Shown here in pieces: positions 44,263 through 53,525 of a stretch of 64,000 bases of DNA; positions within the stretch are counted from its first letter, which is position 1; every line of letters starts with the position of its first letter. The translations under genes and the position numbers were made by a program. The notes beneath the pieces are model-generated. The model made no database searches. It was not told the origin of the DNA and was given only the letters and a program-made list of their open reading frames with translations. Source of the DNA: Lentisphaerota bacterium (lineage in GTDB: Bacteria > Verrucomicrobiota > Lentisphaeria > Victivallales > Victivallaceae); contig SUWJ01000002.1 in assembly GCA_015061545.1 (NCBI GenBank), positions 78,459 through 142,458 on the forward strand. Reading direction: 5' to 3'.

Positions 44263-45231
44263 TTATCGCCCGGCACTGCAGCAGAAATCGTAATCGCTTT
44301 TCAGCAATCCGTCAAAGTATTCGATCGTCTTGCGCAAACCCTCTTCCAGCGGCGTGACCGGTTCCCAATCCAGCAATTTTCTGGCAAGGGTGATATCCGG
44401 CTTGCGCTGTTTGGGGTCGTCCGCAGGCAGGTCGCAGCAGATTATCCTGCTGTTGGAATTAGTCAGTTTGATCGTCAGTTCCGCCAGCTCGCGGATCGTA
44501 AACTCCTGCGGCATACCCAGATTTACCGGCCCGGTGATTTCATCGGCGGTCGCCATCATCCGCACCATGCCTTCGAGCAGATCATCCCGATAGCAGAAGC
44601 TGCGGGTCTGGCTGCCGTCGCCGTAAAGCGTAATATCTTTATTCTGCAATGCCTGCAAAATAAAATTGCTGACCACCCGACCATCGTGCGGATGCATATT
44701 CGGCCCGTAAGTGTTGAAAATGCGCACGATCTTGACCGGCAGACCGCATTGCATATTATAGCACGAAAAAAGGGTTTCGGCGCAGCGTTTGCCCTCGTCG
44801 TAGCAGCTTCGTATGCCGATGGGATTAACGTTTCCCCAGTAGGATTCATTCTGCGGATGAACCGCCGGGTCGCCGTAGACCTCGCTGGTGGAAGACTGCA
44901 ATATTCTGGCGCGCAGCCGCTTGGCAAGTCCCAGCATATTGATCGCTCCATGCACGCAAGTTTTGACGGTTTGCACCGGGTCGCGCTGGTAATGGATAGG
45001 CGAGGCAGGACAGGCAAGATTATATATTTCGTCGCACTCGATATACAGCGGAAAAGTCACATCGTGGCGGATAAGTTCAAATCGGTGATTATCCAGCAAC
45101 GGATAAATATTGCGTTTGCTGCCGGTGAAAAAATTATCTGCACAAATAACTTCGTTCCCTGCATCCAGCAGCTTTGCGCACAATGCGCTGCCCAGAAATC
45201 CGCCGCCGCCTGTAACCAGAATCCTTTTCAT
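44263..45231 (-). CDS. UDP-glucuronate decarboxylase (UDP-xylose synthase), SDR family
   Basis: 322 residues of an extended SDR. The Rossmann NAD motif is [12 protein letters not shown], and the family signature [18 protein letters not shown] is characteristic of UXS-type decarboxylases rather than of 4-epimerases. [10 protein letters not shown] supplies the catalytic Thr/Ser-Glu, and YDEGKR the Tyr and Lys. The product would be UDP-xylose, for polysaccharide or LPS decoration. It is alone: the promoter is 110 bases upstream with a structured leader, and the gene converges on rlmH. UDP-glucose dehydrogenase is not in this window. Confidence 0.92.
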   Translation of the reverse strand: MKRILVTGGGGFLGSALCAKLLDAGNEVICADNFFTGSKRNIYPLLDNHRFELIRHDVTFPLYIECDEIYNLACPASPIHYQRDPVQTVKTCVHGAINMLGLAKRLRARILQSSTSEVYGDPAVHPQNESYWGNVNPIGIRSCYDEGKRCAETLFSCYNMQCGLPVKIVRIFNTYGPNMHPHDGRVVSNFILQALQNKDITLYGDGSQTRSFCYRDDLLEGMVRMMATADEITGPVNLGMPQEFTIRELAELTIKLTNSNSRIICCDLPADDPKQRKPDITLARKLLDWEPVTPLEEGLRKTIEYFDGLLKSDYDFCCSAGR

Positions 45232-45277
45232 AAACCTGCTCTCGATATATATGGTTTGCTCTTCTTATAAACTGTGA

Positions 45278-45331
45278 ATAATGTTCCGATTCAATAAAGC
45301 TGATTATTTTTCACAAAAATCGGGACATTAT
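45278..45331 (-). promoter_or_regulatory. Structured 5' leader of the UDP-glucuronate decarboxylase gene
   Basis: ATAATGTTCCGATT (45278-45291) and AATCGGGACATTAT (45318-45331) are inverted with one G-T pair in 14, around a 26-base A/T-rich loop. The structure lies between promoter and start codon. It could be a protein-binding operator or an RNA element; it is not followed by a T-run, so it is not a terminator by itself. Confidence 0.45.
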
Positions 45332-45340
45332 CCAAAAATT

Positions 45341-45369
45341 AACATAGCACCAAACAATTTAATTGTCAA
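45341..45369 (-). promoter_or_regulatory. Promoter of the UDP-glucuronate decarboxylase gene
   Basis: On the minus strand a perfect TTGACA (45369-45364) is followed after 17 bases by TATGTT (45346-45341). The transcript would begin at about 45334, so the inverted repeat falls at its very 5' end. Confidence 0.75.
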
Positions 45370-45416
45370 GCCCCAATCAATTTTTTGAAAAGCTCTGCTC
45401 ACAATAACGGGCGATA

Positions 45417-45450
45417 CTTGAGGAGCGGGAAAAAGACCTCTCGCCGGATC
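45417..45450 (+). repeat. Dispersed intergenic repeat, copy 1
   Basis: The segment begins CTTGAGGAGCGGGAAAAAGA and ends GCCGGATC. It lies between smpB and the decarboxylase gene. Related segments occur at 58407 and 63865, always intergenic. It forms an imperfect hairpin (GAGCGGG against CCTCTCGCC). Confidence 0.5.
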
Positions 45451-45485
45451 AGCGCTTCCCCGCCGAACCGTTTTGCAGCGGCCCA

Positions 45486-45974
45486 TTACAGATTGCGGTC
45501 ACCGCGCATGGCGCGGCGGGCGTCCATATCGTCCTGACGCGAGCGCAATGTTTCGCGCTTATCTTCGTGAGTTTTGCCTTTGCACAGCGCCACCGCCACT
45601 TTGATAAGTCCGTGTTTGAGGTACATACGCAGCGGCACGATGGTGCAGCCCTTTTCCTTGACCTGGATCGAGAGTTTCAGCAGTTCTTTCCGATGCAGCA
45701 GCAAGCGGCGCTTGCGGCGGGTATCGTGATTGAAACGGTTGCCGTGATCGTATCCTGCAATATGGGCGTTGACCAGAAATGCGCTGCCCTGAATAAAATC
45801 CACATACGCTTCGGAGAGGGTAACGGTTTTATCCCGACAGCTTTTGACCTCGGTTCCGGTCAGCAGAATACCCGCCTCGTATTGCTCCAGCACAATATAA
45901 TCGTGCAGCGCCTTGCAGTTATTGGTCAGCTGACCGTCGTGGGAGTCAGCATTTTTTTTCTTGCCGTCTGCCAT
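45486..45974 (-). CDS. smpB: SsrA-binding protein
   Basis: SmpB carries tmRNA to stalled ribosomes. The 162 residues show the OB-barrel start NNCKALHDYIVLEQYEAGILLTGTEVKSCRDKTVTLSEAYVDF, HDTRRKRRLLLHRKEL, VPLRMYLKHGLIKVAVALCKGKTHEDKRETLR and the basic tail that reaches the decoding centre. It starts six bases after dnaJ ends. I saw no tmRNA gene beside it. Confidence 0.97.
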   Translation of the reverse strand: MADGKKKNADSHDGQLTNNCKALHDYIVLEQYEAGILLTGTEVKSCRDKTVTLSEAYVDFIQGSAFLVNAHIAGYDHGNRFNHDTRRKRRLLLHRKELLKLSIQVKEKGCTIVPLRMYLKHGLIKVAVALCKGKTHEDKRETLRSRQDDMDARRAMRGDRNL

Positions 45975-45980
45975 ACCAAA

Positions 45981-47144
45981 TCACATCTTTCCCAGAAACG
46001 GGCCTGCAGTTTTCTTGAATTCTTCTGCCGCAGGATAGTTCTTGCTGCCGAGTTTCTGCTGCAATTCGCCCAACTTTTTCCTGACATCGCCATCCAGTTT
46101 GACCGGAGTTTCGATTTGCAGCCGCACGTGCAGATCGCCACGGGCTCCGCCCCGCAGCGCGGGCATACCCTTGCCCTTGATCCGCAGCACCGCTCCGCTC
46201 TGAGTACCGGGTTCGATCTTCATCTTGGTCATACCCGAAACGGTCGGCACTTCCACCACTCCGCCCAGCATTGCCGTAAAGGGGTCAATGGGCAAACGGC
46301 AGTAAAGATCCACGCCGTTGCGCTCAAAGACCTTGCTTTCGCGCACATGGATTATCACATAAAGATCGCCAGCTTTGCCGCCGCGGATGCCGCCTTCGCC
46401 TTCTCCCGATACCCGCAAACGGTCGCCCGAATCCACCCCGGGGGGAATCCTGACCGGCAACTTCTTTTCCTGCTGCTGACGGCCCGTTCCACGGCAACTG
46501 GAGCAGGGCTTTTCGATCACCTGACCCGTTCCGCGGCAGTTGGGACAAGTTTGCTGCATGGCAAAGAATCCCTGCGAAATGGTCACCTGACCGCTGCCGC
46601 CGCAACGGGGACAGGTCTTTTTGCTGCTGCCTGCAGCACATCCGCTGCCGTTACAGCTGGTGCAATCGGCGCTTTTAGTTACAGTTATTTCCCGCGTGGC
46701 ACCGAAAACGGCGTCTTCAAAAGAGATCTCTATATCGCAGCGAAGATCGTTGCCTGCCTGAGGCGCGTTAGGATCCTGCCGCCGTCTGCCGCCGCCGAAC
46801 AGATCTTCAAAGCTGAATGAACCGCCGTTGCCGCCGCCGAAAAACTGGCTGAAAATATCCATCGGATCGCGGAATCCGCCCCCGCCGCCACCAAAACCGC
46901 CGTAACCTGCGCCGTTGGTGGAAGTAAAGGCTTCGTGACCCAGCTGATCGTAACGCTGCCGCTTGGCGGTATCGCTCAAAACATCGTAGGCGTTGGAGAT
47001 TTCCTTGAATTTTTCCTCCGCCGCCGTATCGCCGGGGTTTCTGTCGGGGTGATATTTGATCGCCAGCTTGCGGTACGCTTTTTTTATCTCTTCGGCAGTA
47101 GCGGTTTTTGTCACGCCGAGTATTTCGTAATAGTCCTTGCTCAT
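45981..47144 (-). CDS. dnaJ: Chaperone DnaJ
   Basis: Full-length type I DnaJ of 387 residues from ATG 47144 (AAGGAG eight bases ahead; a GTG at 47153 is in frame). It shows the J domain with [10 protein letters not shown], the Gly/Phe-rich linker [24 protein letters not shown], four zinc-finger CxxCxGxG repeats ([32 protein letters not shown]), and C-terminal substrate domains. It follows grpE by 12 bases. dnaK is not in the window. No CIRCE element is seen upstream of grpE. Confidence 0.98.
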   Translation of the reverse strand: MSKDYYEILGVTKTATAEEIKKAYRKLAIKYHPDRNPGDTAAEEKFKEISNAYDVLSDTAKRQRYDQLGHEAFTSTNGAGYGGFGGGGGGFRDPMDIFSQFFGGGNGGSFSFEDLFGGGRRRQDPNAPQAGNDLRCDIEISFEDAVFGATREITVTKSADCTSCNGSGCAAGSSKKTCPRCGGSGQVTISQGFFAMQQTCPNCRGTGQVIEKPCSSCRGTGRQQQEKKLPVRIPPGVDSGDRLRVSGEGEGGIRGGKAGDLYVIIHVRESKVFERNGVDLYCRLPIDPFTAMLGGVVEVPTVSGMTKMKIEPGTQSGAVLRIKGKGMPALRGGARGDLHVRLQIETPVKLDGDVRKKLGELQQKLGSKNYPAAEEFKKTAGPFLGKM

Positions 47145-47156
47145 AAGTTGCACTCC

Positions 47157-47801
47157 TTACTGCGCATCGGCACTTTCAGGATCGGATTTTTCTTCTTTAG
47201 CCGGACCGCTGGAAACGACCACCCGCGCCGGACGCAGCAATTTATCGCCCAGCTTGTAGCCGCAATTCCATTGTCTGATGATTATGCCGTCGGCAACATC
47301 GTCGGAATTTTCGTAAGAAAATGCGTCGTGCAGCTGCGGATCGAACGCCGCGCCAACGGCATCGAACTTCTGCACACCCAATTCTTCCAGCACTTTGCCG
47401 TACTGCGCCAGGATCATTTCCAACCCCTGTTTGAGCGCGGCAATATTGTCGCTCTGTTCGGCAGCTTTCATCGCCATATCAAAAACATCGAACACCTGCA
47501 AAAACGGCGTGACCGTTTCGATCAAACCGAAGCGGCGGGCCTCGCTGACTTCCCGCGCCATACGTTTGCGGTAGTTCTGATAATCCGCTTCCTTGCGCAA
47601 AAGCTGATCTTTAAGCTGCGCGACTTCTGCTTGCAGCGCCGCTTCGGGAGTAAGTTCCACTTTATCGGTGCCGTCAAGTTTTACATCGGCTGTTTCGGCA
47701 GCGTCATCCCACGCCGCAGCAGTTTCCTGCACTTTTTCTGCACTTTCCTGCGTTTCTTCCGCAGGCGCCTGATCCATTTGTTCCTTTTCTTCGTTATTCA
47801 T
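47157..47801 (-). CDS. grpE: Nucleotide exchange factor GrpE
   Basis: GrpE releases ADP from DnaK. The 214 residues begin with an acidic, disordered 60-residue part, then the long coiled-coil dimer helix (AEVAQLKDQLLRKEADYQNYRKRMAREVSEARRFGL) and the four-helix and beta domains (GVQKFDAVGAAFDPQLHDAFSYE, IIRQWNCGYKLGDKLLRPARVVVS). ATG 47801 is chosen for the GGAGG ten bases upstream. It leads a grpE-dnaJ-smpB quality-control unit. Confidence 0.96.
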   Translation of the reverse strand: MNNEEKEQMDQAPAEETQESAEKVQETAAAWDDAAETADVKLDGTDKVELTPEAALQAEVAQLKDQLLRKEADYQNYRKRMAREVSEARRFGLIETVTPFLQVFDVFDMAMKAAEQSDNIAALKQGLEMILAQYGKVLEELGVQKFDAVGAAFDPQLHDAFSYENSDDVADGIIIRQWNCGYKLGDKLLRPARVVVSSGPAKEEKSDPESADAQ

Positions 47802-47911
47802 ATATTCAAAACCTCCATATATAATCTGTAAACTATCTTCCAAAAGAAAAACGGCGGCCGAATGGTCTATGCCTTTGCAGCCGCACGATCTTTAACAGTA
47901 TGACAGCAAAG

Positions 47912-48676
47912 TCACATAGTAAAACTCGGCCCCAGATAAACTTCCCGCGCTTCTTCGCTGTTTACCAGATAATCGCTGGAGCCTTCCAGCATTACCTCGC
48001 CGTGGGCCATAAGGTATGCCCGATCCACCACCGACAGCGTTTCCCGCACGTTGTGGTCGGTTATCAATATGCCCATGTTGCGCTTCTGCAGTTTGCGGAT
48101 GATCTGCTGAACTTCGTAAACTGCCTTGGGGTCCACGCCGCTGAACGGTTCGTCAAGCATCAGAAACGACGGATTTGTCACCATCGCGCGGGTTATCTCC
48201 AAACGGCGGCGTTCCCCGCCGGAAAGAGTCATCGCCTTCTGATACGCCAAATGCGTAAGACCGAGATCGTCCAGCAGTTGTTCGCAGCGTTCCTTGCGCT
48301 CTTTGCGGCTGATGGCAAGAGTTTCCAGAATCGCCATAATATTCTGCTGAACTGTCAACTTACGGAAAATCGACGGCTCCTGCGCCAGATAACCCATACC
48401 CATGCGCGCCCGCTTGTACATCGGCACGTGCGTTATATCGTAACCGCGGAAAGACAGCATACCGCTGTCGGGCTTGATCAGCCCCATTACCATATAAAAG
48501 CTGGTAGTTTTGCCCGCGCCGTTCGGCCCCAGCAAACCAACCACTTCCCCGGCATGGACCGTCAGCGACATACCTTTGACCACACAGCGCCCGTGGTAAC
48601 TTTTGAACAGGCCATCCGCCTGAATCAGCAATTCCCCTGCACTTACGGCACTTGCTATATTTTCCGAATCACTCAT
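47912..48676 (-). CDS. lptB: LPS export ABC transporter ATP-binding protein
   Basis: LptB powers extraction of lipopolysaccharide from the inner membrane with LptF and LptG. The 254 residues show Walker A GLLGPNGAGKTTSFYMVMG, the Q loop at YLAQEPSIFRKLTVQQN, signature LSGGERRRLEITRAM, Walker B FLMLDEPFSGVDP and switch ITDHNVRETL. The wording GPNGAGKTTSFYMVMGLI and SIFRKL is that of LptB rather than branched-chain amino-acid transporters. It lies downstream of the giant lptA-like gene, the usual lptC-lptA-lptB order. Confidence 0.95.
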   Translation of the reverse strand: MSDSENIASAVSAGELLIQADGLFKSYHGRCVVKGMSLTVHAGEVVGLLGPNGAGKTTSFYMVMGLIKPDSGMLSFRGYDITHVPMYKRARMGMGYLAQEPSIFRKLTVQQNIMAILETLAISRKERKERCEQLLDDLGLTHLAYQKAMTLSGGERRRLEITRAMVTNPSFLMLDEPFSGVDPKAVYEVQQIIRKLQKRNMGILITDHNVRETLSVVDRAYLMAHGEVMLEGSSDYLVNSEEAREVYLGPSFTM

Positions 48677-48829
48677 ATATCTTGATCCACCCTGCTTTTA
48701 CTATGGCAGCAATTATATTTTCAACAGCAATCCGATACTTGCTGCAACTCAATTTCAATATACACCTTTTTAGATGTTTTTACAATTTTTTTACCGATTT
48801 TCCGATACAAAGCACCGCATTTATTGCAA

Positions 48830-51355
48830 TCAATTATTCATACGCGTCAGAATATCGCCGTTCTCCACATGGATATCTTCCGTATCAAGCTCGATCGTCA
48901 CCTTGTCGCCGATCATACCGCTGTCGGCGGTGACTGCCTGCGGCCGACCCGGCGGATCGCTGGTCATTACCACGGTGCGTTTCTGCACTTCATAGACTGC
49001 GTAATCGCTTTTCGCCTTCTGTTTTTCGCCATCTTCCTGCACTCTGGTCATGCGCACGTTGCCGTTGGCATTGATCCGCACCAGTTCCCGGTCTTCGCCC
49101 ACGGCCAGACGATCCGGAAATTCATCGCGCTTACGATAACTTTCCAGCGAAGGGACACTTCCGGCGGTCTTGCGCGCGGTTGCCTTCAGGTGATCGCACT
49201 CCAGAGTTGATGCGCTGTCTTTGACCACTACGTTTTCGTAAAAATCTGCCGTATCTGCCAGCAGATCTATTTCGCCGCGTTCAGCATCCAGCGACGTGGT
49301 GCCGTCGGCAGAACTCCCCAGCAGCGTGGAATTTTTCGACTTCTTTTTCGGCTGCGGCCCCACCATCATATTGCTGCTGTCAGCAACCGGCTCTTCGGGC
49401 TTGCTTTTGATATGCACTTTGCCATTGGCAAGGATCTTTTCCACATCGGTCTTGCCCGGAACTGCCTTATCCCCGAAGTATATATCCAGCTGGCTGCAAT
49501 CCAGCGAGCCGGTTTTGTCTTCGGCGTGAACCTTGCCGACTGCCAGCGCCCGGGTCGGACTCTTATCCGCTTCGGACTTTGCCGCAGTTTTTTTGCTTTT
49601 CGGAGCATCTTTCAGAAAAATATCCAGCTTTTCGCAATCCAGCAGCATACCGCGGCCGCGCACCTTGACATTTTCGTTGAACGTGATCAAATTGCCGCCG
49701 TAATTGAGATCCGAACTTACCGAATCCACCGTTACCGGTTCGCCGTTGGCTGTTCCCTTGCCGCCGCCAACGGCAATACCGCCTGCAGCGCTGCTGTTGG
49801 AACCCACCGTCGCCGCCGACAGCACGATATGGCTTCTATCGTCCACCAGCAGCCGTTCTTCGTTGACTTTGTAGAGCATTTTACCGCCGCGGATAAGATC
49901 GTCATCGCGCTGCAGCACCGGATTTTCCGTCAGCGCCAGCTCGTCGCTTGCCGCCGTATAGACCATGCGGCCCGCCTGAGCCTGTTCCGTGCTGCCGTTA
50001 CTCTTGCGCAGCAGTTTGACTTTACCGATGGCGCTTACGGTTTTGACCTGTCCGCCGCCCAGCGGGGAGTTTTTTTTGTCCCCTTGGGGTGACTCTTTTT
50101 TATCTTCAGGAGTTTTTTCGTCCTGCAAAACGATTTCCAGCTGATCGGCGCTCATATCGGTATTGTCGGCGGGGGACTGCATCCTGACATTGCCGATCAG
50201 ACGGATCAGATTTGCCGCCTGATCGAAATCGGCGTAATCCGATGTCACCACATCCATCGGCGTTTCCTTATCCTTGGAGTCAGCCTTCGCCGATTGCTCA
50301 TCGCGTCTGAATTTGAACAGACACTTGTCAAAAAACTTTATTACCTTCTTTTCCGGCATAACCACGATACGTTCTGCCTCGGCAAAATCTTTGCCCCGAC
50401 TCAAACGCGGTCGTGAACCCGTCAGTTCCAGCACATCATCAGCAGCTGTATATACCGCCATATCCGCATCGGCAAACTGTTCGCCCCTGGCAGCTTCTTC
50501 AGCATCAAGTTTACGCACCGCATGAACATTGCCGATAAATCTTGCGCTTTTGAGCCGACGGCTGCCGCCGCTGCGGTCATCGGCAGATTTCTCCTTGCCA
50601 TCAGCGGATTTTTTACTCTCTTCCAGCTCCAGTTCCAGCCGGTCCGACGTCACCGTTCCCGCAGGATCGAACACCCGCACCTTGCCCAGCAGCGTAATAA
50701 CATTGCGTTTGCCGTCAATATTCAACTCGTTGCAGTAAACATAGGTCATGCTGTCGGATTTCTTTTTGCCGTCTGGTGCTGCACTCTCCTTTTTGCCGTC
50801 AACCCCTTTCAGCGCACCGCCCAGCGAACGCTCGCCGTCGCCCCGCAGCACGATCTGCACATTGCTGTTGACCGTAACCAGACTCCGATTGAAATCTGCC
50901 GTAAAGCCCACTCCGTCCAAGTCCAGCATCGGCGAACGCAAAAACACCTTTTGTTTGCCGCTGGCAACCTTGGCGATCTGATCCAGCACCGCACTTTCGC
51001 TGATGATCAAACCATCGCTGTATGCCCGGTTCAGCCAGTATTTGGCAACCTCGGCAACCGGAGTACCAAGTTTATAAAATTCGCTGCTGCTGTCGCTGCG
51101 GGCGATCATTTCCACCGAAACACCTTTACGCACCGCGTCGATTATCGGCCAGGTGGTTTCTATATTCTTGCCGCGGATGACCATTGACTGGCTGCGCATA
51201 TAATACTCCAAGTGCCCGTTCTGATAAAACGGCAGCCGTGCCGCACTGGTGCGCACATTGCTGAACGCCCCCAGATCGCGCGGAGCGGCTCCGAGCATTT
51301 GCGGCAGCAGCAATGCAGCATACAACGTTATTCTGATTGTACTTTTGAATGTCAT
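48830..51355 (-). CDS. Very large LptA/OstA-like periplasmic LPS-transport protein
   Basis: 841 residues against about 185 for usual LptA. A signal peptide (residues 1-23, ending MLGAA) leads into a part like LptC (LPFYQNGHLEYYMRSQSMVIRGKNIETTWPIIDAVRKG). Then come repeated beta units of the OstA kind, for example NVITLLGKVRVFDPAGTVTSDRLELEL, NLIRLIGNVRMQSPADNTDMSADQLEIVL, NLITFNENVKVRGRGMLLDCEKLDIFL and ERGEIDLLADTADFYENVVVKD, each separated by Lys/Ser/Asp-rich linkers. It starts inside the kdsC stop (TAATG). The reading is a covalent bridge of several LptA-like units; how many is not certain by eye. Confidence 0.8.
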   Translation of the reverse strand: MTFKSTIRITLYAALLLPQMLGAAPRDLGAFSNVRTSAARLPFYQNGHLEYYMRSQSMVIRGKNIETTWPIIDAVRKGVSVEMIARSDSSSEFYKLGTPVAEVAKYWLNRAYSDGLIISESAVLDQIAKVASGKQKVFLRSPMLDLDGVGFTADFNRSLVTVNSNVQIVLRGDGERSLGGALKGVDGKKESAAPDGKKKSDSMTYVYCNELNIDGKRNVITLLGKVRVFDPAGTVTSDRLELELEESKKSADGKEKSADDRSGGSRRLKSARFIGNVHAVRKLDAEEAARGEQFADADMAVYTAADDVLELTGSRPRLSRGKDFAEAERIVVMPEKKVIKFFDKCLFKFRRDEQSAKADSKDKETPMDVVTSDYADFDQAANLIRLIGNVRMQSPADNTDMSADQLEIVLQDEKTPEDKKESPQGDKKNSPLGGGQVKTVSAIGKVKLLRKSNGSTEQAQAGRMVYTAASDELALTENPVLQRDDDLIRGGKMLYKVNEERLLVDDRSHIVLSAATVGSNSSAAGGIAVGGGKGTANGEPVTVDSVSSDLNYGGNLITFNENVKVRGRGMLLDCEKLDIFLKDAPKSKKTAAKSEADKSPTRALAVGKVHAEDKTGSLDCSQLDIYFGDKAVPGKTDVEKILANGKVHIKSKPEEPVADSSNMMVGPQPKKKSKNSTLLGSSADGTTSLDAERGEIDLLADTADFYENVVVKDSASTLECDHLKATARKTAGSVPSLESYRKRDEFPDRLAVGEDRELVRINANGNVRMTRVQEDGEKQKAKSDYAVYEVQKRTVVMTSDPPGRPQAVTADSGMIGDKVTIELDTEDIHVENGDILTRMNN

Positions 51356-51900
51356 TAAAATTTAATATCTCCGATACCGTAACGGCTCATTACCGTTTCC
51401 CATTTGCCGCTGCGCATAAGCAGCTGATCTATCACCTCGCGCACCGCCCCTCTGCCGCCGGGCAGAGTCGTGCGGAAATCTGCCGCCATATCCATATAAA
51501 ACGGTGCATCTGCCACCGTTACGGCAATTCCCGCCTGACGCATAACCGCCATATCCACGGTATCATCGCCCATATAAAGGCACTCTTCGGCGGTCAGATT
51601 CTGTTCGGCAAGCAGTTCGGCAAACGCTGCGGCCTTATCTTTTTTGCCTTCGTAAACAAAGCTGAATCCCAACTCGGCGGCACGGCGGGCATTGGCAGCA
51701 CTCTGCCGCCCGGACAGCACCCCCACCAGAAATCCCGCCCGCATCGCCAGCTTGATACCGTGACCGTCGCGGACGTGGAAAAATTTTATCTCTTCGGGCG
51801 AACCGGTTCCGTAACCGATTCTGCCGTCGGTAAGAATACCGTCTATATCCAGCACCAATGCTTTGATCTTCTGCCACCGTTCCAAGGCAATAGTGTTCAT
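51355..51900 (-). CDS. kdsC: 3-deoxy-D-manno-octulosonate 8-phosphate phosphatase
   Basis: A 181-residue C0-type HAD phosphatase that removes the phosphate of KDO-8-P. It has the nucleophile motif LVLDIDGILTDGRIGYG, FHVRDGHGIKLAMRAGFLVGVLSGR, and the metal motif YMGDDTVDMAVMRQAGIAVTVADA, plus the C-terminal GGRGAVREVIDQLL that closes the active site of the tetramer. It lies between kdsA and the lptA-like gene, ending one base into it. Confidence 0.95.
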   Translation of the reverse strand: MNTIALERWQKIKALVLDIDGILTDGRIGYGTGSPEEIKFFHVRDGHGIKLAMRAGFLVGVLSGRQSAANARRAAELGFSFVYEGKKDKAAAFAELLAEQNLTAEECLYMGDDTVDMAVMRQAGIAVTVADAPFYMDMAADFRTTLPGGRGAVREVIDQLLMRSGKWETVMSRYGIGDIKF

Positions 51901-51910
51901 ATTTACCGCC

Positions 51911-52726
51911 TTATCTGGTCAGCTCAAAAATCGCTTTGACTTCGGTCAGCAGCTCTTCAGCCAGCTTGAAATCCAGCGAATTGGGTCCGTCGGAAAACGC
52001 CTTGGCAGGATTGGGATGGATTTCGCAGAACAATGCGTCGATCCCCACTGCCGCCGCCGCCCGCGCCAGCGGACGCACAAATTCCCGCTGACCGCCCGAG
52101 GCATTGCCCAGTCCGCCGGGCAGCTGCACCGAATGAGTTGCATCAAAGACCACCGGCACGCCCAAACTGCGCATCACCGCCAGTCCGCGCATATCCACCA
52201 CCAAATTGTGATAGCCGAAGCTGCTGCCGCGTTCGCAAAGCATCACCTTTTCATTCCCGGTGGTCTTGACCTTATCCACCGCACCCTTCATATCTTCGGG
52301 CGCCATAAACTGACCTTTTTTGATATTCACGACCTTGCCAGTATTGCCTGCAGCCTGCAGCAAATCGGTCTGACGGCAGAGAAATGCAGGAATCTGCAAA
52401 ATATCTGCCACTTCGGCGGCGCGGGCGACTTCGATCGTTTCGTGTACATCGGTCACGATCGGCACATTGTAGCGCGACTTGACTTCGGCAAGAAACTCCA
52501 GCCCCTTTTCCATACCCGGACCGCGCACCGAACCTGCCGCCGAACGGTTGGCTTTGTCGTAAGAAGCCTTGAATACATAACCGATATCCAATTTTGCGCA
52601 CAACTCCGTCAGAAATCCTGCCACTTCCAGACAAACTTCCTGACTTTCTGCCATACAAGGTCCGCCCAGCAGCACCAATCTGCCGCTGCCGATAACCACA
52701 TTGTCGCTGACTTTTATCCCGCTCAT
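51911..52726 (-). CDS. kdsA: 2-dehydro-3-deoxyphosphooctonate aldolase (KDO-8-P synthase)
   Basis: Condenses arabinose-5-P with phosphoenolpyruvate. The 271 residues show LLGGPCMAESQEVCLEVAGFL, KASYDKANRSAAGSVRGPGMEKGL, PIVTDVHE, IPAFLCRQTDLLQAAGNTGKVVNIKKGQFMAPEDM, MLCERGSSFGYHNLVVDMRGL and DATHSVQLPG. FLCRQTDLL retains the Cys found in metal-dependent enzymes only in another position, so the metal class is not assigned. kdsB is nine bases upstream, kdsC ten downstream. Confidence 0.97.
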   Translation of the reverse strand: MSGIKVSDNVVIGSGRLVLLGGPCMAESQEVCLEVAGFLTELCAKLDIGYVFKASYDKANRSAAGSVRGPGMEKGLEFLAEVKSRYNVPIVTDVHETIEVARAAEVADILQIPAFLCRQTDLLQAAGNTGKVVNIKKGQFMAPEDMKGAVDKVKTTGNEKVMLCERGSSFGYHNLVVDMRGLAVMRSLGVPVVFDATHSVQLPGGLGNASGGQREFVRPLARAAAAVGIDALFCEIHPNPAKAFSDGPNSLDFKLAEELLTEVKAIFELTR

Positions 52727-52735
52727 ATCAACACC

Positions 52736-53479
52736 TCAGAATTTCTTGAGTTTTTCCAGCAATTTCGCTTCCGCCCGCGCCAGATCTTCGGGCGTATCCA
52801 CCCCCACGCTCTCCAGATCGGAGATCAATACCTGGATGGATATATCGTTTTCCAGCGCCCGCAGCTGTTCGAGTTTTTCGCAATTTTCCAGCTTGCCGGC
52901 TTCCAACGCCACAAACTTTTCCAACACATCCCGACGGTATGCGTAGATACCCCAATGCAGATAAACATTCATATCTTCGCCGCCGGTACGCAAAAACGGT
53001 ATCATCGAACGGCTGAAGTAAAGCGCCCGCCCCGAATTGCTCATCACCAGCTTCACCTTGTTGGGATCATCCAGCGTCTGACGGTCGCCCTTCACCCCGA
53101 TCGTAGCCATTTCAGGAGCATCGGGTTGCTTCATACGGTCGATCAACGCATCAATAGCTTCCACCGGCAGCAGCGGCTCATCGCCCTGTACATTGATTAC
53201 GATATCTGCTTTGATACCTTTGAGCGCCGCCGCAATACGGTCGCTGCCGCTGGGCAGCGCAGGATCGGTCATGATCGCCTGAGCGCCGAACCCGGCACAG
53301 GCTTCCATCACCCGCGTATCGTCGGTTGCAATCAGACACGCATCTGCCTTGCTGGCTGCCGCCCGTTCAAAAACGTGTTGGATCATCGGCTTGCCTGCCA
53401 GCGGAGCCAGCACTTTGCCCGGAAAACGTGAACTGCCGTATCGGGCAGGAATTACTACTACTGTTCTGAGTTCTGACAT
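52736..53479 (-). CDS. kdsB: 3-deoxy-manno-octulosonate cytidylyltransferase (CMP-KDO synthetase)
   Basis: Activates KDO for transfer to lipid A. The 247 residues begin TVVVIPARYGSSRFPGKVLAPLAGKPMIQHV, the nucleotide-binding signature, and include VINVQGDEPLLPVEAIDALI with the catalytic Asp. LHWGIYAYRRDVLEKFV and the C-terminal SVGVDTPEDLARAE close the fold. ATG 53479 has AAGG upstream and is favoured over 53494. Confidence 0.96.
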   Translation of the reverse strand: MSELRTVVVIPARYGSSRFPGKVLAPLAGKPMIQHVFERAAASKADACLIATDDTRVMEACAGFGAQAIMTDPALPSGSDRIAAALKGIKADIVINVQGDEPLLPVEAIDALIDRMKQPDAPEMATIGVKGDRQTLDDPNKVKLVMSNSGRALYFSRSMIPFLRTGGEDMNVYLHWGIYAYRRDVLEKFVALEAGKLENCEKLEQLRALENDISIQVLISDLESVGVDTPEDLARAEAKLLEKLKKF

Positions 53480-53525
53480 TTTATGACCTTTCAATGATTA
53501 TGCAAGATTCCGTTGAGCAGTCCGT

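Noticed and set aside
45232..45485. tmRNA gene beside smpB
   Set aside because: No alanine-tRNA-like ends, no tag reading frame and no GGGG-start pattern are visible; the region holds the decarboxylase leader and a repeat.
47802..47911. CIRCE or sigma-32 element ahead of grpE-dnaJ
   Set aside because: No TTAGCACTC-N9-GAGTGCTAA repeat and no CTTGAA heat-shock box at a sensible place were found.
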